A stretch of 64,000 nucleotides of DNA from Ureibacillus sinduriensis BLB-1 = JCM 15800 (GTDB taxonomy: Bacteria > Bacillota > Bacilli > Bacillales_A > Planococcaceae). The position numbers and the translations under genes are program-made. Positions 18,186 to 27,563 of the stretch are shown in pieces (the stretch's first letter is position 1; each line of letters starts with the position of its first letter). Under the pieces are notes generated by a model. The model was not told the origin of the DNA. It saw only the letters and a program-made list of their open reading frames with translations, and did no database searches. The stretch lies in contig NZ_JPVO01000042.1 in assembly GCF_000772955.1 (NCBI RefSeq), positions 46,178-110,177 of the forward strand, read 5' to 3'.

Positions 18186-20252
18186 ATGAAATTAAAGCAT
18201 CGTAGGAGAAGTATCGCATCATCGTTGATTTCGTTTCTTATTCCTATCATTATCACCGCATTGATAGTTATCTCTGCCATTGGATACACCTTTTCAAAAC
18301 AAATTATTACAAACCAATTGGATTATGCAATGAATACCAAGCTTCAAGAAACTGCACAAGTTATTGCAACGATATTGGAAAAGGAAAAAGGGATGGCACA
18401 AAGTTTGGCAAAAACAATTGAAGTAAATTCCGATTTGCTATCTGATGAAGACTATAATGCTTTGTTAAAAAAATATATTCCTCTGTACAATGAAACATTT
18501 GGTATGGGAATTTGGTTTGAGCCATCTGCTTTCAAAGGAAAAGATAAGTATGCACCTTTTGCTTACAAGAATGGGGAAAATATAGTGATTGATAACTCAT
18601 ATACGACAGGGAATCTAGATATATGGAATACAGAATGGTATAAAAAAGGTTCTCAGCCGGACGGAGGGTGGACGAAAGCTTATTCCGATCCTTCTACCAA
18701 AGTTTCGATGGTTACAGCCACTTACCCTTTTATGGATCAAAACGGCGATTTAATGGGTGTTGTTACAGTTGATGTTGATATTAGTAGTATTCAAAAATTG
18801 ATTACTGATACCATAATTGATTACGATGGAAAAGCTATATTGGTTCAAGATGATGGAATCCTTCTAGGTGGTGTGGATGAAGAGCGTTTAACGAAGGAAA
18901 ACATACTAGACGATAGCAATTCCTCATTGGTGAAAGCGTCAGAATTTATGTTAGCCAATGAAGTTGGGGAAACAGAATTTACTAAAGATGATGAGAAGTA
19001 TTTCTTTTACTTCTCCACAATACCTAATACTAATTGGAAAATAGGTATAAATGTAAGTGAATCGAATTTATATGATAGTTTAAATAAATTGTTAAGTATT
19101 TTTGTTGTATCCAGCACCTTGTCAATTGTCATTGTCACTACAGCCATAGTTGTTTTCTCAAACCGTATTGGCAGAACAATTAGGAAATATAGCGGTATTG
19201 CTGAAGTTGTGGCAAATGGCGGTTTAGCGAATGAATTTAAGGAATCGGACTTGGAAAGAGGAGACGAGCTTGGTGGGATAGGAAGGTCTCTTTACAGGAT
19301 GCAAAATAATTTAATAGATGTAATAAAGAATTTTCAGGAAAATGCCTTGAGCATTGATGATCATGCCCAAAATCTCTCTTCTTATTCCCGGCAAATGAGT
19401 GATGCTTCGGAAAAAGTTGCAGCTTCTGTTACTAGTGTTGCTGGAGGAGCAACAGAACAACATGAGAAATTAAAAAGAATAAATAGAAGAATAACACAAT
19501 TTGGAGCGAGCTTGGATTTTATGAATCAATCCATCAATGAGGTCGATTCTTCTGCTAATTCCATACTAAAGATGGCTAATGAAAGTAGTGAGGAAATGAC
19601 GAGGATGACCCAATCCTTCGAGTCATTAAACATAAGCTTTATGGAATTAATCGAGCGGGTGAAATCGGTTGAAGTAAATATACGAAATGTTAACGAAATG
19701 ACAGAAATCATTAACTCAATTTCTGATCAGACAAATTTGTTGGCATTAAATGCTGCCATTGAAGCTGCAAGAGCTGGAACAGCAGGAAAAGGTTTTGCTG
19801 TTGTAGCAAAAGAAATAAGGAACTTGGCAGAAAAGAGCAAAGAATCTTCCGGAAAAATAGAAATGATCATTAATGGCGTTTCACAAGATACAAAGGAAAT
19901 GGTTGCATCAACAGAAGATGTGAGTAAAGAACTTTTATTACAAAGACAGCAGTTAAACGCGGCAATTAACTCTTTCCAGGAAATCATTAAGGCTGTTGAA
20001 ATTATTTCTCCTGAAATAAAAGATACCAAAGAATCCTCGTTGATGATTCAGAAAGAAAAAGACTTAATACTTGATGAACTTGATCAAACAGGAGCAATAG
20101 CAGAGAATGTAGCTGCAACAGCAGAAGAAATTTCGGTTTCAGCAAAGGAGATGTCCTCTTCGATAGTAGAAGTCACTGCTTCGGCTGTTAGCTTGGGTGA
20201 GATGACAGATGAGATGAGAAATAAATTGACCTTCTTCAAGATCAATAAATAG
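18186..20252 (+). CDS. Methyl-accepting chemotaxis protein with Cache domain
   Basis: 688 aa. Membrane segment at about residues 12-36; extracellular double-Cache sensor at about 37-295 ([18 protein letters not shown], then [15 protein letters not shown]); second membrane segment at about 298-325; HAMP at about 325-378; cytoplasmic signalling helix hairpin at about 400-688. The highly conserved tip that contacts CheA/CheW is intact: [19 protein letters not shown], then [16 protein letters not shown]. The ligand is unknown; Cache receptors usually bind amino acids or organic acids, and the position just after the hut operon is suggestive but not evidence. A GTAGGAGGAGTGT ribosome-binding site precedes the ATG. 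Own terminator. Confidence 0.93.
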   Translation: MKLKHRRRSIASSLISFLIPIIITALIVISAIGYTFSKQIITNQLDYAMNTKLQETAQVIATILEKEKGMAQSLAKTIEVNSDLLSDEDYNALLKKYIPLYNETFGMGIWFEPSAFKGKDKYAPFAYKNGENIVIDNSYTTGNLDIWNTEWYKKGSQPDGGWTKAYSDPSTKVSMVTATYPFMDQNGDLMGVVTVDVDISSIQKLITDTIIDYDGKAILVQDDGILLGGVDEERLTKENILDDSNSSLVKASEFMLANEVGETEFTKDDEKYFFYFSTIPNTNWKIGINVSESNLYDSLNKLLSIFVVSSTLSIVIVTTAIVVFSNRIGRTIRKYSGIAEVVANGGLANEFKESDLERGDELGGIGRSLYRMQNNLIDVIKNFQENALSIDDHAQNLSSYSRQMSDASEKVAASVTSVAGGATEQHEKLKRINRRITQFGASLDFMNQSINEVDSSANSILKMANESSEEMTRMTQSFESLNISFMELIERVKSVEVNIRNVNEMTEIINSISDQTNLLALNAAIEAARAGTAGKGFAVVAKEIRNLAEKSKESSGKIEMIINGVSQDTKEMVASTEDVSKELLLQRQQLNAAINSFQEIIKAVEIISPEIKDTKESSLMIQKEKDLILDELDQTGAIAENVAATAEEISVSAKEMSSSIVEVTASAVSLGEMTDEMRNKLTFFKINK

Positions 20253-20272
20253 AATATGAAAATGAAGACAGT

Positions 20273-20308
20273 ACAGGCATGAACCTCTTAAAATTCTGCC
20301 TGTTTTTG
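20273..20308 (+). terminator. Terminator of the chemoreceptor gene
   Basis: ACAGGCA/TGCCTGT stem followed by TTTTT. Confidence 0.75.
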
Positions 20309-20552
20309 CTCTTGAAGTCAATTCAATTTAAATTAATGAACCTTATAGAACAAGATTGTGTATTATCCGGAAGAACGTTTCAAAGGAAGTGATGTACGCA
20401 ATAACTTGATCTGTTCATTTAAGACTTATGTTTATTAGAAAAGGTGTTTAGTACATCTCAAGCCCTAGCTGAAAATAATCCTAAGGATCATTACCGCGGT
20501 ATTCATTCACACGGTACAATGTATTTAAAACCTATAGGAAAGCAGTGAAGAG

Positions 20553-21536
20553 ATGAAAACTAAAAAGAAATTTAAATTTTGGATTATTATTAGGAATACT
20601 TTACTAACTTTATTGGCAATAGTTTTGGTTCTATTCATTTCAAATCAGTTTTTGACTGCGTATGAACAGGAAAAGTACGAAGCGGGTGGGGAATTAGTAG
20701 ATGTGGAAGGAGAAAAAATACATGTATATACAAAGGGTGAGGGCAAAAATACGATAGTTTTATTACCTGGTCTTGGAACTGCAGCTCCCACACTGGACTA
20801 TGAACCTTTGATAAATGAAATGGCAGAAAAAAATAAGGTAGTAGTGGTTGAACCATTTGGTTATGGATGGAGCGATATTACGAAAAAGGAACGGACAGTA
20901 GAAAATATTGTAGAAGAAATTAGAATGGCCTTAAAAAAGGCCGACATAGAAGGTCCATTTATTTTAATGCCCCATTCGCTTTCAGGAATTTATAGCATGT
21001 ACTTTGCCAATAAATATCCTGAAGAAGTTAAAGCAATTGTAGGAATCGACCCAACGTTGCCTGGGGTATTGGAGTATTATGGTGAATCTGCTCCTACCAT
21101 GCCTGAATATTTGAGCTATTTGGCACCCACTGGAATTGCCAGATTAGCCGTCTATATGAATCCTGAAAGTATTTTACCTATAGCGGAAGATGGAATATAC
21201 ACTGAAAGTAATTTAAAAATGACAAAACGTCTATCCGCTTGGAATGGCTATAACAAAACTATAGTAAATGAGGCCAATGAAATTGAGAGTAATATTGAAG
21301 TAACAGAGGAAATGAAATTCCCTGCAGATATGCCGATTTTAATCTTCACTACCAAAGAAAATAATAAAACAGATAATGACAAAAACAAGGTGACTTTTTA
21401 TGAAACCCAGTTAACGCATTCTCCTGGCAGCAAAGTTATTACTCTTGAGGGGCATCACTATCTACATTGGACGCAGTATAAAGAAATGGGCAAGGAAGTG
21501 AATGAGTTTATACGGTCAAGTGGAGACAATCGGTAA
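20553..21536 (+). CDS. Membrane-anchored alpha/beta hydrolase
   Basis: 327 aa. An uncleaved signal anchor at about residues 9-30 places the hydrolase domain outside the cell. The oxyanion region is LLPGLGTAAP, the nucleophile elbow is PHSLSG (Ser at about 142), and the catalytic His is probably in EGHHYLHW near the C terminus. The acid may be the Asp in VGIDPT or a later Asp/Glu. It acts on an ester or related bond; the substrate is unknown. A weak AGCAGTGAAGAG ribosome-binding site precedes the ATG. Isolated gene between a terminator and a T-box leader. Confidence 0.85.
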   Translation: MKTKKKFKFWIIIRNTLLTLLAIVLVLFISNQFLTAYEQEKYEAGGELVDVEGEKIHVYTKGEGKNTIVLLPGLGTAAPTLDYEPLINEMAEKNKVVVVEPFGYGWSDITKKERTVENIVEEIRMALKKADIEGPFILMPHSLSGIYSMYFANKYPEEVKAIVGIDPTLPGVLEYYGESAPTMPEYLSYLAPTGIARLAVYMNPESILPIAEDGIYTESNLKMTKRLSAWNGYNKTIVNEANEIESNIEVTEEMKFPADMPILIFTTKENNKTDNDKNKVTFYETQLTHSPGSKVITLEGHHYLHWTQYKEMGKEVNEFIRSSGDNR

Positions 21537-21691
21537 AACAAGTGTATTTGAAGATGGGATCTAGTATTTTGTAGCGAAGTCCTACGCAAATACAAACCAT
21601 AGGCAATATGACTTTTTAACAACGCATCCAAAAATATTTATGAATTCTATTCAGAAAATGATTGAATTGTAGTAGAATAATATAAATTAAA

Positions 21692-21993
21692 AGCGATGAA
21701 GAGAAGAGTATATATGTTTAAGCATTTCAGAGAACTCCGGCAGCTGCGAAGGAGGATGTACAATCATATAGAAACAAGTCTCGGAGCTGCACATAGGATA
21801 TTGTCTTTGTGGCATTGATGATGTGCCGGGTTTCTCCCGTTATAGGGATAGGGTATACCCTATGGATTTTAGGTAGTACTCGAAAAGGTTTTTATGGCGA
21901 CATAAGAACAAACTGGGGTGGCACCGCGAACTTCTAAATTCAGGGAGTCTCGTCCTCAAGTCTAAATGACTTGGGGGTGGGATTCCTTTTTTG
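21692..21993 (+). promoter_or_regulatory. T-box leader riboswitch
   Basis: The stem I start (GATGAAGAGAAGAGTA, with the AGTA loop-E strand), an apical hairpin CTCC-GGCAGCTGCGAA-GGAG, the T-box AACTGGGGTGGCACCGCGA (21911-21929) and a terminator (GGAGTC...GGATTCC then TTTTTT, 21944-21992) are in the canonical order. The loop facing AGTA reads GAAACAAG, which would place ACA (Thr) after GAA in the specifier position; AAC (Asn) is the alternative. Uncharged tRNA should promote read-through into the MFS gene at 22027. Confidence 0.9.
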
Positions 21994-22026
21994 TATTAAC
22001 AAATTGTGAATTTAGGAGTGAATAGG

Positions 22027-23265
22027 ATGTTGAAGTTTAAGAAGTGGAAGAATCCATTCTTGCTATTATTTGGAATTGGTGTTTCAAATCTAGGTGCCTG
22101 GATTTATTTAATTGCACTAAACCTTATCATTCTGGAACAGACAGAATCCCCGTTGGCTGTATCTTTGCTTTATATTCTGATACCAGTTGCGACATTATGC
22201 ACCAATTTATGGTCAGGAAGTTTTATCGATAGATTAAATAAAAGAAATTTGATGATTTTCTTAAACTTAATAAGAGCATTGTTAATATTTTTTCTTCCTT
22301 TTATGGAATCATTGACGTTCATTTATTTTTGGGTATTTGTTATCAATATGGCGGGTTCAATTTTCGAGCCTGCGTCTATGGCGTATATGACAAAGCTTGT
22401 TCCTAAAACAAATCGACAACAATTTAATGCCCTTAGAAATTTCATTAATTCCAGCGGCTTTATATTGGGCCCTTCGATTGCCGGCTTTCTGTTTATCCTG
22501 GGTACGCCGCATCTAGCTATTCAATTAAATTCCCTAGCATTGTGTATATCGGCATTAACCATGATTCTGCTCCCCAATCTGGATTTCGAAGGAGTGGATG
22601 CGATGCCTGCAAAAGTAAGCCTAGGAGTGATCAGAAATGATTGGTACCAGATTGTTAAGTTTAGTAAATCGAAGGGGCATATTGCATTGGTCTATATGCT
22701 TTTCAGTGGGGTTATAGTGTTTATGACCGCGTTAGACTCCTTGGAAGCTGCGTTTGCGACACATATTCTTTTCTTAACTGAAAGTTCTTATGGTTTTCTT
22801 GTAAGCATTGCGGGGATAGGAATCATTATAGGATCGTTGACAAATGCACTATTTGCCAGTCGCTTTAGAACAAATTTACTTCTTGGTTTTGGTGCAATTT
22901 TTGTACCGATTGGCTATTTGATTTTTGCCTTCTCACAGAATTTTATTGGAGCATCTATCGGATTTTTCACCTTAACCTTTGCCCTGTCATTTGCCAATAC
23001 TGGTTTTCTAACGTTTTATCAAAATAATGTACCTGTCGAAATTATGGGAAGATTTTCAAGCATATTTGGGTTGCTGGAAGCATTGCTAATCATACTATTC
23101 ACTTTGATTGTGGGGATTCTAGCTGAATTGACTGGGATTCGAATCATATATATTATAGGTTCTTTTGCTTTCTTGATACTGGGATTTATTATGAATTTGG
23201 TCGTGTTGGATAGATCGAAAACAAGCTATTATCAGGAAAAAAGTTCAGAAGGAGAATCTTATTAA
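22027..23265 (+). CDS. MFS transporter under T-box control
   Basis: 412 aa, about twelve membrane segments, resembling macrolide-efflux/MdtG-like drug or metabolite exporters. Conserved cytoplasmic loop after segment 2: SGSFIDRLNKRN, a relative of the MFS motif A. Start: TAGGAG at 22013-22018 supports ATG 22027; an in-frame TTG at 22006 would overlap the ribosome-binding site. Expression is tied to tRNA charging by the leader, so the substrate is probably an amino acid, a peptide or a compound linked to that amino acid, not a random drug. That inference rests on the leader alone. Confidence 0.88.
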   Translation: MLKFKKWKNPFLLLFGIGVSNLGAWIYLIALNLIILEQTESPLAVSLLYILIPVATLCTNLWSGSFIDRLNKRNLMIFLNLIRALLIFFLPFMESLTFIYFWVFVINMAGSIFEPASMAYMTKLVPKTNRQQFNALRNFINSSGFILGPSIAGFLFILGTPHLAIQLNSLALCISALTMILLPNLDFEGVDAMPAKVSLGVIRNDWYQIVKFSKSKGHIALVYMLFSGVIVFMTALDSLEAAFATHILFLTESSYGFLVSIAGIGIIIGSLTNALFASRFRTNLLLGFGAIFVPIGYLIFAFSQNFIGASIGFFTLTFALSFANTGFLTFYQNNVPVEIMGRFSSIFGLLEALLIILFTLIVGILAELTGIRIIYIIGSFAFLILGFIMNLVVLDRSKTSYYQEKSSEGESY

Positions 23266-23880
23266 CCCTAAGTCTAATAGATCATAGCTGATTATCAAAC
23301 TGAGTACTTAGTTAGGAGGCGCATTTTTTAGAATGCGTTCAGACTATTGAACAACACTTTCATTTTGCGTTGGTTGTCTCGTTGGTCCCCTCATGAACGT
23401 TATGTTCTATTTGTTTCTTCACTCGACTGCCCGTCTTGTCTGCCAAGCGTTTTCAAAGACAGTCTAGGTAGTCCTTCATTTAAGGAAATAATCTAAAAAT
23501 AACGTGTAGACAAAGTTGCAACCCGACTTTGTCTACACGTTGGGTGCATTCTTTTAGAATGTGCTTTTTATCTTTTAGGAATAGAAGATTAGGGGCGACA
23601 CTATATATGTCAATAGAAAATAAGATAGTGACCAATACGAATCCGTTTAAATTAATGAAATAACTGCAAGCCGTGATGTGAATTGTATAATTAGGTAAAA
23701 ACAGTGGGGGCGCACTAATGGGATAATTATATTTGGCCATATTTCAGGGTCTTGAATTAATGCTTTTTTTAGACTCTAAAACAACAGGGTGATCTTAATA
23801 TAGGTTTTGTATATTATTACAGCTTCGACGATTTTTTACGGGGAATCAATTCATAGACCACGTTTTACGAGATTAGCCAT
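23266..23880. other. Gene-free region with hairpins
   Basis: No gene with a ribosome-binding site is seen on either strand. It contains AACGTGTAGACAAAGT (23501-23516) and its perfect inverse (23526-23541), a 16-bp stem with 9-nt loop. Two similar small hairpins flank it: GCGCATT...AGAATGCGTT near 23320 and TGCATTC...GAATGTGCTTTTT near 23543-23575. These could be stacked terminators or remains of an inserted element. Confidence 0.55.
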
Positions 23881-23914
23881 TTTTCAACCCTTTTTAACTT
23901 TTGCCATAATCTGG

Positions 23915-23944
23915 TTGACACATTATCTGTATTAAGCGTATAAT
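23915..23944 (+). promoter_or_regulatory. Promoter of the GntR-ABC operon
   Basis: TTGACA (23915-23920), 18 nt, TATAAT (23939-23944): both hexamers are perfect. Operator O1 covers the -10. Confidence 0.9.
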
Positions 23945-23947
23945 ACA
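23928..23947. promoter_or_regulatory. Palindromic operator O1
   Basis: TGTATTAA-GCGT-ATAATACA, one mismatch to a perfect palindrome, on top of the -10 element. Probable binding site of the GntR regulator encoded at 24123. Confidence 0.75.
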
Positions 23948-23984
23948 CCGTAGATATCTGCTATACATTCAATATTTTTTTGAA

Positions 23985-24014
23985 GATTGTGTATTAAGTG
24001 TTTAATACACAATC
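23985..24014. promoter_or_regulatory. Palindromic operator O2
   Basis: GATTGTGTATTAA, GTGT, then the perfect inverse: 13-bp arms. The core matches O1 and O3. It lies in the transcribed leader. Confidence 0.75.
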
Positions 24015-24075
24015 ATAGTGGAAAAGCGCAGTGATTCGTCAGGATTCTATAATTAATCCAGTCTTATGCGCAAAC

Positions 24076-24095
24076 TGTATTAACTTGTTAATACA
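24076..24095. promoter_or_regulatory. Palindromic operator O3
   Basis: TGTATTAA-CTTG-TTAATACA, a perfect palindrome 27 bp before the regulator start. Confidence 0.75.
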
Positions 24096-24122
24096 CCGAA
24101 ATAGGATGTGGGAGTTGGTCTA

Positions 24123-24506
24123 TTGAATATAAAGTTTAATAATCGCGATCCGCTTTATGTGCAGGTTATCCAGCATTTTAAAGAGCAAATTGCCAAGGGA
24201 TATTTTGAACCAGGTCAGGTAATTCCATCAAGAAGGGAACTGGCAAATCAATTGAAGATTAATCCCAATACCGCACAGCGGGCATATAAGGAAATGGAGG
24301 AACTAGGTTTGATTTTTACTGAGGGAAATATGCCAAGTTGCATCACGAAAGATAAAGCAGTCCTTAAAAGTGTCCGTGAGGAGATGATTACTGAATCGGT
24401 TGAATTATTTCTGAATTCCATAAAATCCATTAACGTCCCCTTATCTGAAGTATTGGAGGTAGTAAAGAAAAAGTATGATGCAAACAGCCGAGAAACGGAG
24501 GAATAA
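24123..24506 (+). CDS. GntR-family (YtrA-type) transcriptional regulator
   Basis: 127 aa. N-terminal winged helix at about residues 10-75 with the family pattern DPLYVQVIQHFKEQI, IPSRRELANQLKINPNTAQR and YKEMEELG, then a short C-terminal helical region of about 45 residues, too small for a ligand domain. This layout defines the YtrA subfamily, which usually represses its own operon of ABC transporter genes. GGGAG at 24110-24114 favours TTG 24123 over the GTG at 24108. First gene of a four-gene operon, spaced 2 nt from the ATPase. It likely binds the three operators upstream. Confidence 0.92.
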   Translation: MNIKFNNRDPLYVQVIQHFKEQIAKGYFEPGQVIPSRRELANQLKINPNTAQRAYKEMEELGLIFTEGNMPSCITKDKAVLKSVREEMITESVELFLNSIKSINVPLSEVLEVVKKKYDANSRETEE

Positions 24507-24508
24507 AA

Positions 24509-25189
24509 ATGATTGAAGTGAAAAATGTCAAAAAGAAATATGGTAAAAAACTAGTCTTAGATAATCTTTCCTTCACTGCAGCAAAAGGTGAGATTACATG
24601 TTTAATCGGAATAAACGGAGTAGGGAAAACGACAATCATGAAAACTATTATGGCACTTACTCCAATTAATAGTGGGGAAATATTGATTGATGGGGAAAAA
24701 ATCAGGAAAGAAAGCTTCGAAAAAATTACCTTTATTCCGGATACGATCACGATGTTGCCGCAAATGAAAATTAGTGATGCTTTTGAATTTATGGCAGATT
24801 TTTATAAAAATTGGAATACACAAAGAGGTGAAGAACTACTGCATTTTTTTAAGCTAGACCCTAATGAACGGATAGCCGATTTATCGAAAGGAAATATGGC
24901 TAAAGTCAATCTACTATTAGGCTTGGCATTGGATGTAGAATACTTACTAATGGATGAACCATTTTCAGGAATAGATATTTTCTCCCGTGAACAAATTGCG
25001 GAAGTATTCACTAGCCATTTGATTGAAGATCGTGGAGTGATTATCACCACTCATGAAATTAATGACATTGAACACTTGATTGATAAAGCAGTGCTTATTG
25101 AGAACGGTAAAGTAGTGAAGGAATTTAACGTAGAAGAAGTTCGTGAGAATGAAGGGAAGTCCGTAGTAGATGAGGTGTATTCTAAATGA
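24509..25189 (+). CDS. ABC transporter ATP-binding protein
   Basis: 226 aa. Walker A GINGVGKTT (about residues 35-43), signature LSKGN (a variant of LSGGQ, as in YtrB/BcrA-like exporters), Walker B LLMDEPFSG and switch His in TTHE. ATPase of a cytoplasmic-membrane exporter or sensing complex. It overlaps the permease start by 4 bases (ATGA). Likely repressed by the GntR protein until a cell-wall-active compound or other signal is present; that is inferred from YtrA-type systems. Confidence 0.92.
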   Translation: MIEVKNVKKKYGKKLVLDNLSFTAAKGEITCLIGINGVGKTTIMKTIMALTPINSGEILIDGEKIRKESFEKITFIPDTITMLPQMKISDAFEFMADFYKNWNTQRGEELLHFFKLDPNERIADLSKGNMAKVNLLLGLALDVEYLLMDEPFSGIDIFSREQIAEVFTSHLIEDRGVIITTHEINDIEHLIDKAVLIENGKVVKEFNVEEVRENEGKSVVDEVYSK

Positions 25190-26013
25190 AAAACTATTCG
25201 AAACTTGTTAACTTCGAAATCAGCCGATTTTTAAAATTTTACCTTATTCTAATAGGATTGACAATTGTCTTCCAGCTAATTGGAGCAATTATTATGTCAA
25301 AAGAATATGTTTCTTTTTCAAATAAGGTTATTTACGAAGAGCAAATTCCAGTTAGTCAATATATTGAACAATACGGAACTTTTCTTTTTCAAAATTATAT
25401 TAATTCTGTATGGTTTACGATGCCTATCTTTTTTTGTATCGCGATGTTGATGATTTATGTTTTCTTTATTTGGTATCGGGATTGGTTTGGGAAAAATACG
25501 TTCATATACAGGTTATTAATGTTGCCGACCGAAAGAATTACAATCTATTTCGCAAAATTGACGGCAATTTTACTCATGGTCCTTGGTTTGATTTCTATAC
25601 AAATAATACTAATGGCATTCGAAATTCAAATTATTAATAGTATTGTACCAACGGAATTCCAAACGTATTTGTCATTTAATGAAATTTTTAAATTGCAAAT
25701 ATTATCTTATCTGTATCCTAACACATTTACTGATTTTATACTGATTTATGGTTTAGGGCTAATCTTAGTAGCTGTTCTATTCACTGCCATTTTATTAGAG
25801 AGGAGTTATCGTTTAATAGGTATTTTCTTCGCTATTGTATATGTGATACTTTCGTTCGGTATCTTTATTTCACCATTGTTAATGGATGCCCTTTATACAG
25901 ACTTTTTTTATCCACTTGAAATCTTTGGCATGGTAGTAGTAACAAGCATTATTGTTCTAGTAAGTACCATTTGGATAGCGAATCAATTGCTAAAATATAA
26001 AATCAGGGTCTAA
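25186..26013 (+). CDS. ABC transporter permease (6 TM)
   Basis: 275 aa with six predicted membrane segments in ABC-2-like arrangement and a long extracellular loop after the first segment (about residues 40-75, EQIPVSQYIEQYG). Partner of the ATPase encoded just before it. Its stop overlaps the region of the next gene's ribosome-binding site. Confidence 0.85.
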   Translation: MKNYSKLVNFEISRFLKFYLILIGLTIVFQLIGAIIMSKEYVSFSNKVIYEEQIPVSQYIEQYGTFLFQNYINSVWFTMPIFFCIAMLMIYVFFIWYRDWFGKNTFIYRLLMLPTERITIYFAKLTAILLMVLGLISIQIILMAFEIQIINSIVPTEFQTYLSFNEIFKLQILSYLYPNTFTDFILIYGLGLILVAVLFTAILLERSYRLIGIFFAIVYVILSFGIFISPLLMDALYTDFFYPLEIFGMVVVTSIIVLVSTIWIANQLLKYKIRV

Positions 26014-26027
26014 TGGGAGGGTACACA

Positions 26028-27224
26028 ATGAAAAAGTATTGGAAAACGCTATTAATTAGTTTAGTCATCATCACAACAATCGGTACTTACTATATTCAAG
26101 CACCAATAGCTTCTAAAAACGCTATTTCATTTAACATTGAAACAATTAGCGGAAATAAGAAAGAGATTGAAAACCATATTATTGAAGCTAGTTACTTAAG
26201 TGGGAATATTCACCGTCAATTGTACATATCAAAGGATGGTTCAACAAATAGGATGAGCGATTCTATCGTAAACGAGATTCTTCCTTTATCGTCGATACCG
26301 CGCAGCTTCCAAAAATATATACAAGAACACCGAAACTTTATGCGTGGAAAAGAATTAGTCCCAAGTAATTACTATGAAGACGAATCACGCTTGATTTACG
26401 GAACTATTGCAAATAAAAATAAAAAAATCATCAAAGGAGAGCCTTTAACATTCCAAATTGAGATACTCGATAAAGATACGAATGACCATTCATCATTTGA
26501 AATCAATACGCCAGCCCTGGAAAGTATTGAGTGGATTAATGTGAATGACCTCCGTGTGGATAATGGCAAAATAAAGATATTATCAACAAACTTTCTCTTG
26601 CATGGGGGAGAGGAGTTGCACGTCTACACTTTTGATGAAGATACCAAACAAATAGAAGGTGACAGGATCATTGCTAAATCGAACCCTGAAGAGAGAATCG
26701 TTTCTGGTATTCGTATTTTTAATAATTTTAATAACTTCAAAAATGAGAACTATTACCTCTATTTAGAAAAAAACGACAATGACTCAGGATATGGGAACTC
26801 TAAAGGTATTACTAGCCAACTATTTCTTTATAATAACACCACAAATGAGGTAGAAGAATTAAAGCTTCCTGAAGAATTAGAACCACATATGAACTATATG
26901 ACTCTTGAAGGAAAAGATATATTTATTCCTGTTCCTCTAGCTCATGGCTTAAAATTAAACCGATATAATATTGAAAGCAAACAGTGGGAGGAGCCATTAA
27001 ACTTTAATTATTCAAGCACTACGAATGATAAAGAACACCCTTTTTTACAACTTATAAATGGTAAACTCTATGCAGTGAGCCGGGTTAGTGATGGGCATTT
27101 GCTCTTTATCGGTGATTTACTCAATGGAAAAACATTGTATGAGGGTAAAATTACCGATGAAAATAGAGAAAATTTTGATAGGGATTACTCACTTTACATC
27201 GAACAACTATACCTTGCTGAATAA
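26028..27224 (+). CDS. Membrane-anchored extracellular protein of the ABC operon
   Basis: 398 aa. An N-terminal hydrophobic segment (about residues 5-23) with no lipobox acts as a signal peptide or anchor; the rest is hydrophilic and probably outside the cell. Beta-rich sequence with recurring short motifs (VSGIRIFNNF, ITSQLFLYNN, KLYAVSRVSDGHLLFIGDLL) would fit a propeller-like fold, but this is only suggestive. GGGAGGG and ATG 26028 define the start; an earlier in-frame ATG at 26013 lies upstream of the ribosome-binding site. Last gene of the operon, so perhaps an accessory sensor of the transporter. Function unknown. Confidence 0.8.
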   Translation: MKKYWKTLLISLVIITTIGTYYIQAPIASKNAISFNIETISGNKKEIENHIIEASYLSGNIHRQLYISKDGSTNRMSDSIVNEILPLSSIPRSFQKYIQEHRNFMRGKELVPSNYYEDESRLIYGTIANKNKKIIKGEPLTFQIEILDKDTNDHSSFEINTPALESIEWINVNDLRVDNGKIKILSTNFLLHGGEELHVYTFDEDTKQIEGDRIIAKSNPEERIVSGIRIFNNFNNFKNENYYLYLEKNDNDSGYGNSKGITSQLFLYNNTTNEVEELKLPEELEPHMNYMTLEGKDIFIPVPLAHGLKLNRYNIESKQWEEPLNFNYSSTTNDKEHPFLQLINGKLYAVSRVSDGHLLFIGDLLNGKTLYEGKITDENRENFDRDYSLYIEQLYLAE

Positions 27225-27407
27225 AAATAGTAATCTGGTAGTAGAATGCTATTTCAGTCAAGGTCAGCTAGAAGATTTTTCAAAATACAATTTTTATTAA
27301 AAAATAATTAGTTCCTCGATAGTGTTTTTAATACCAATGCAAGTATATGGTAAAATATAGCTTTTTTACTTAGGGTGAATGATTTTGATTTAAGTTACTT
27401 AATGGTG

Positions 27408-27435
27408 GACGCATTTACTAGGAATGCGTCTTTTT
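27408..27435 (+). terminator. Terminator after the GntR-ABC operon
   Basis: GACGCATT/AATGCGTC stem, 7-nt loop and TTTTT. The bases between 27225 and 27407 hold no gene. Confidence 0.8.
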
Positions 27436-27563
27436 GCATTAGGTTGAGAAATTTCAGAGGAAGACTAATGAATGGAATTGGATATTTATGTTAAACTATT
27501 ACAAGAAAATAAAAGTTACTTAGAGTAAAGGGCAATATATAAGATTCAGCGGGAGGGGAAAGT

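Noticed and set aside
20430..20530. T-box-like fragment before the hydrolase gene
   Set aside because: A short ACCGCGGT-containing stretch resembles the T-box end but lacks stem I and a terminator.
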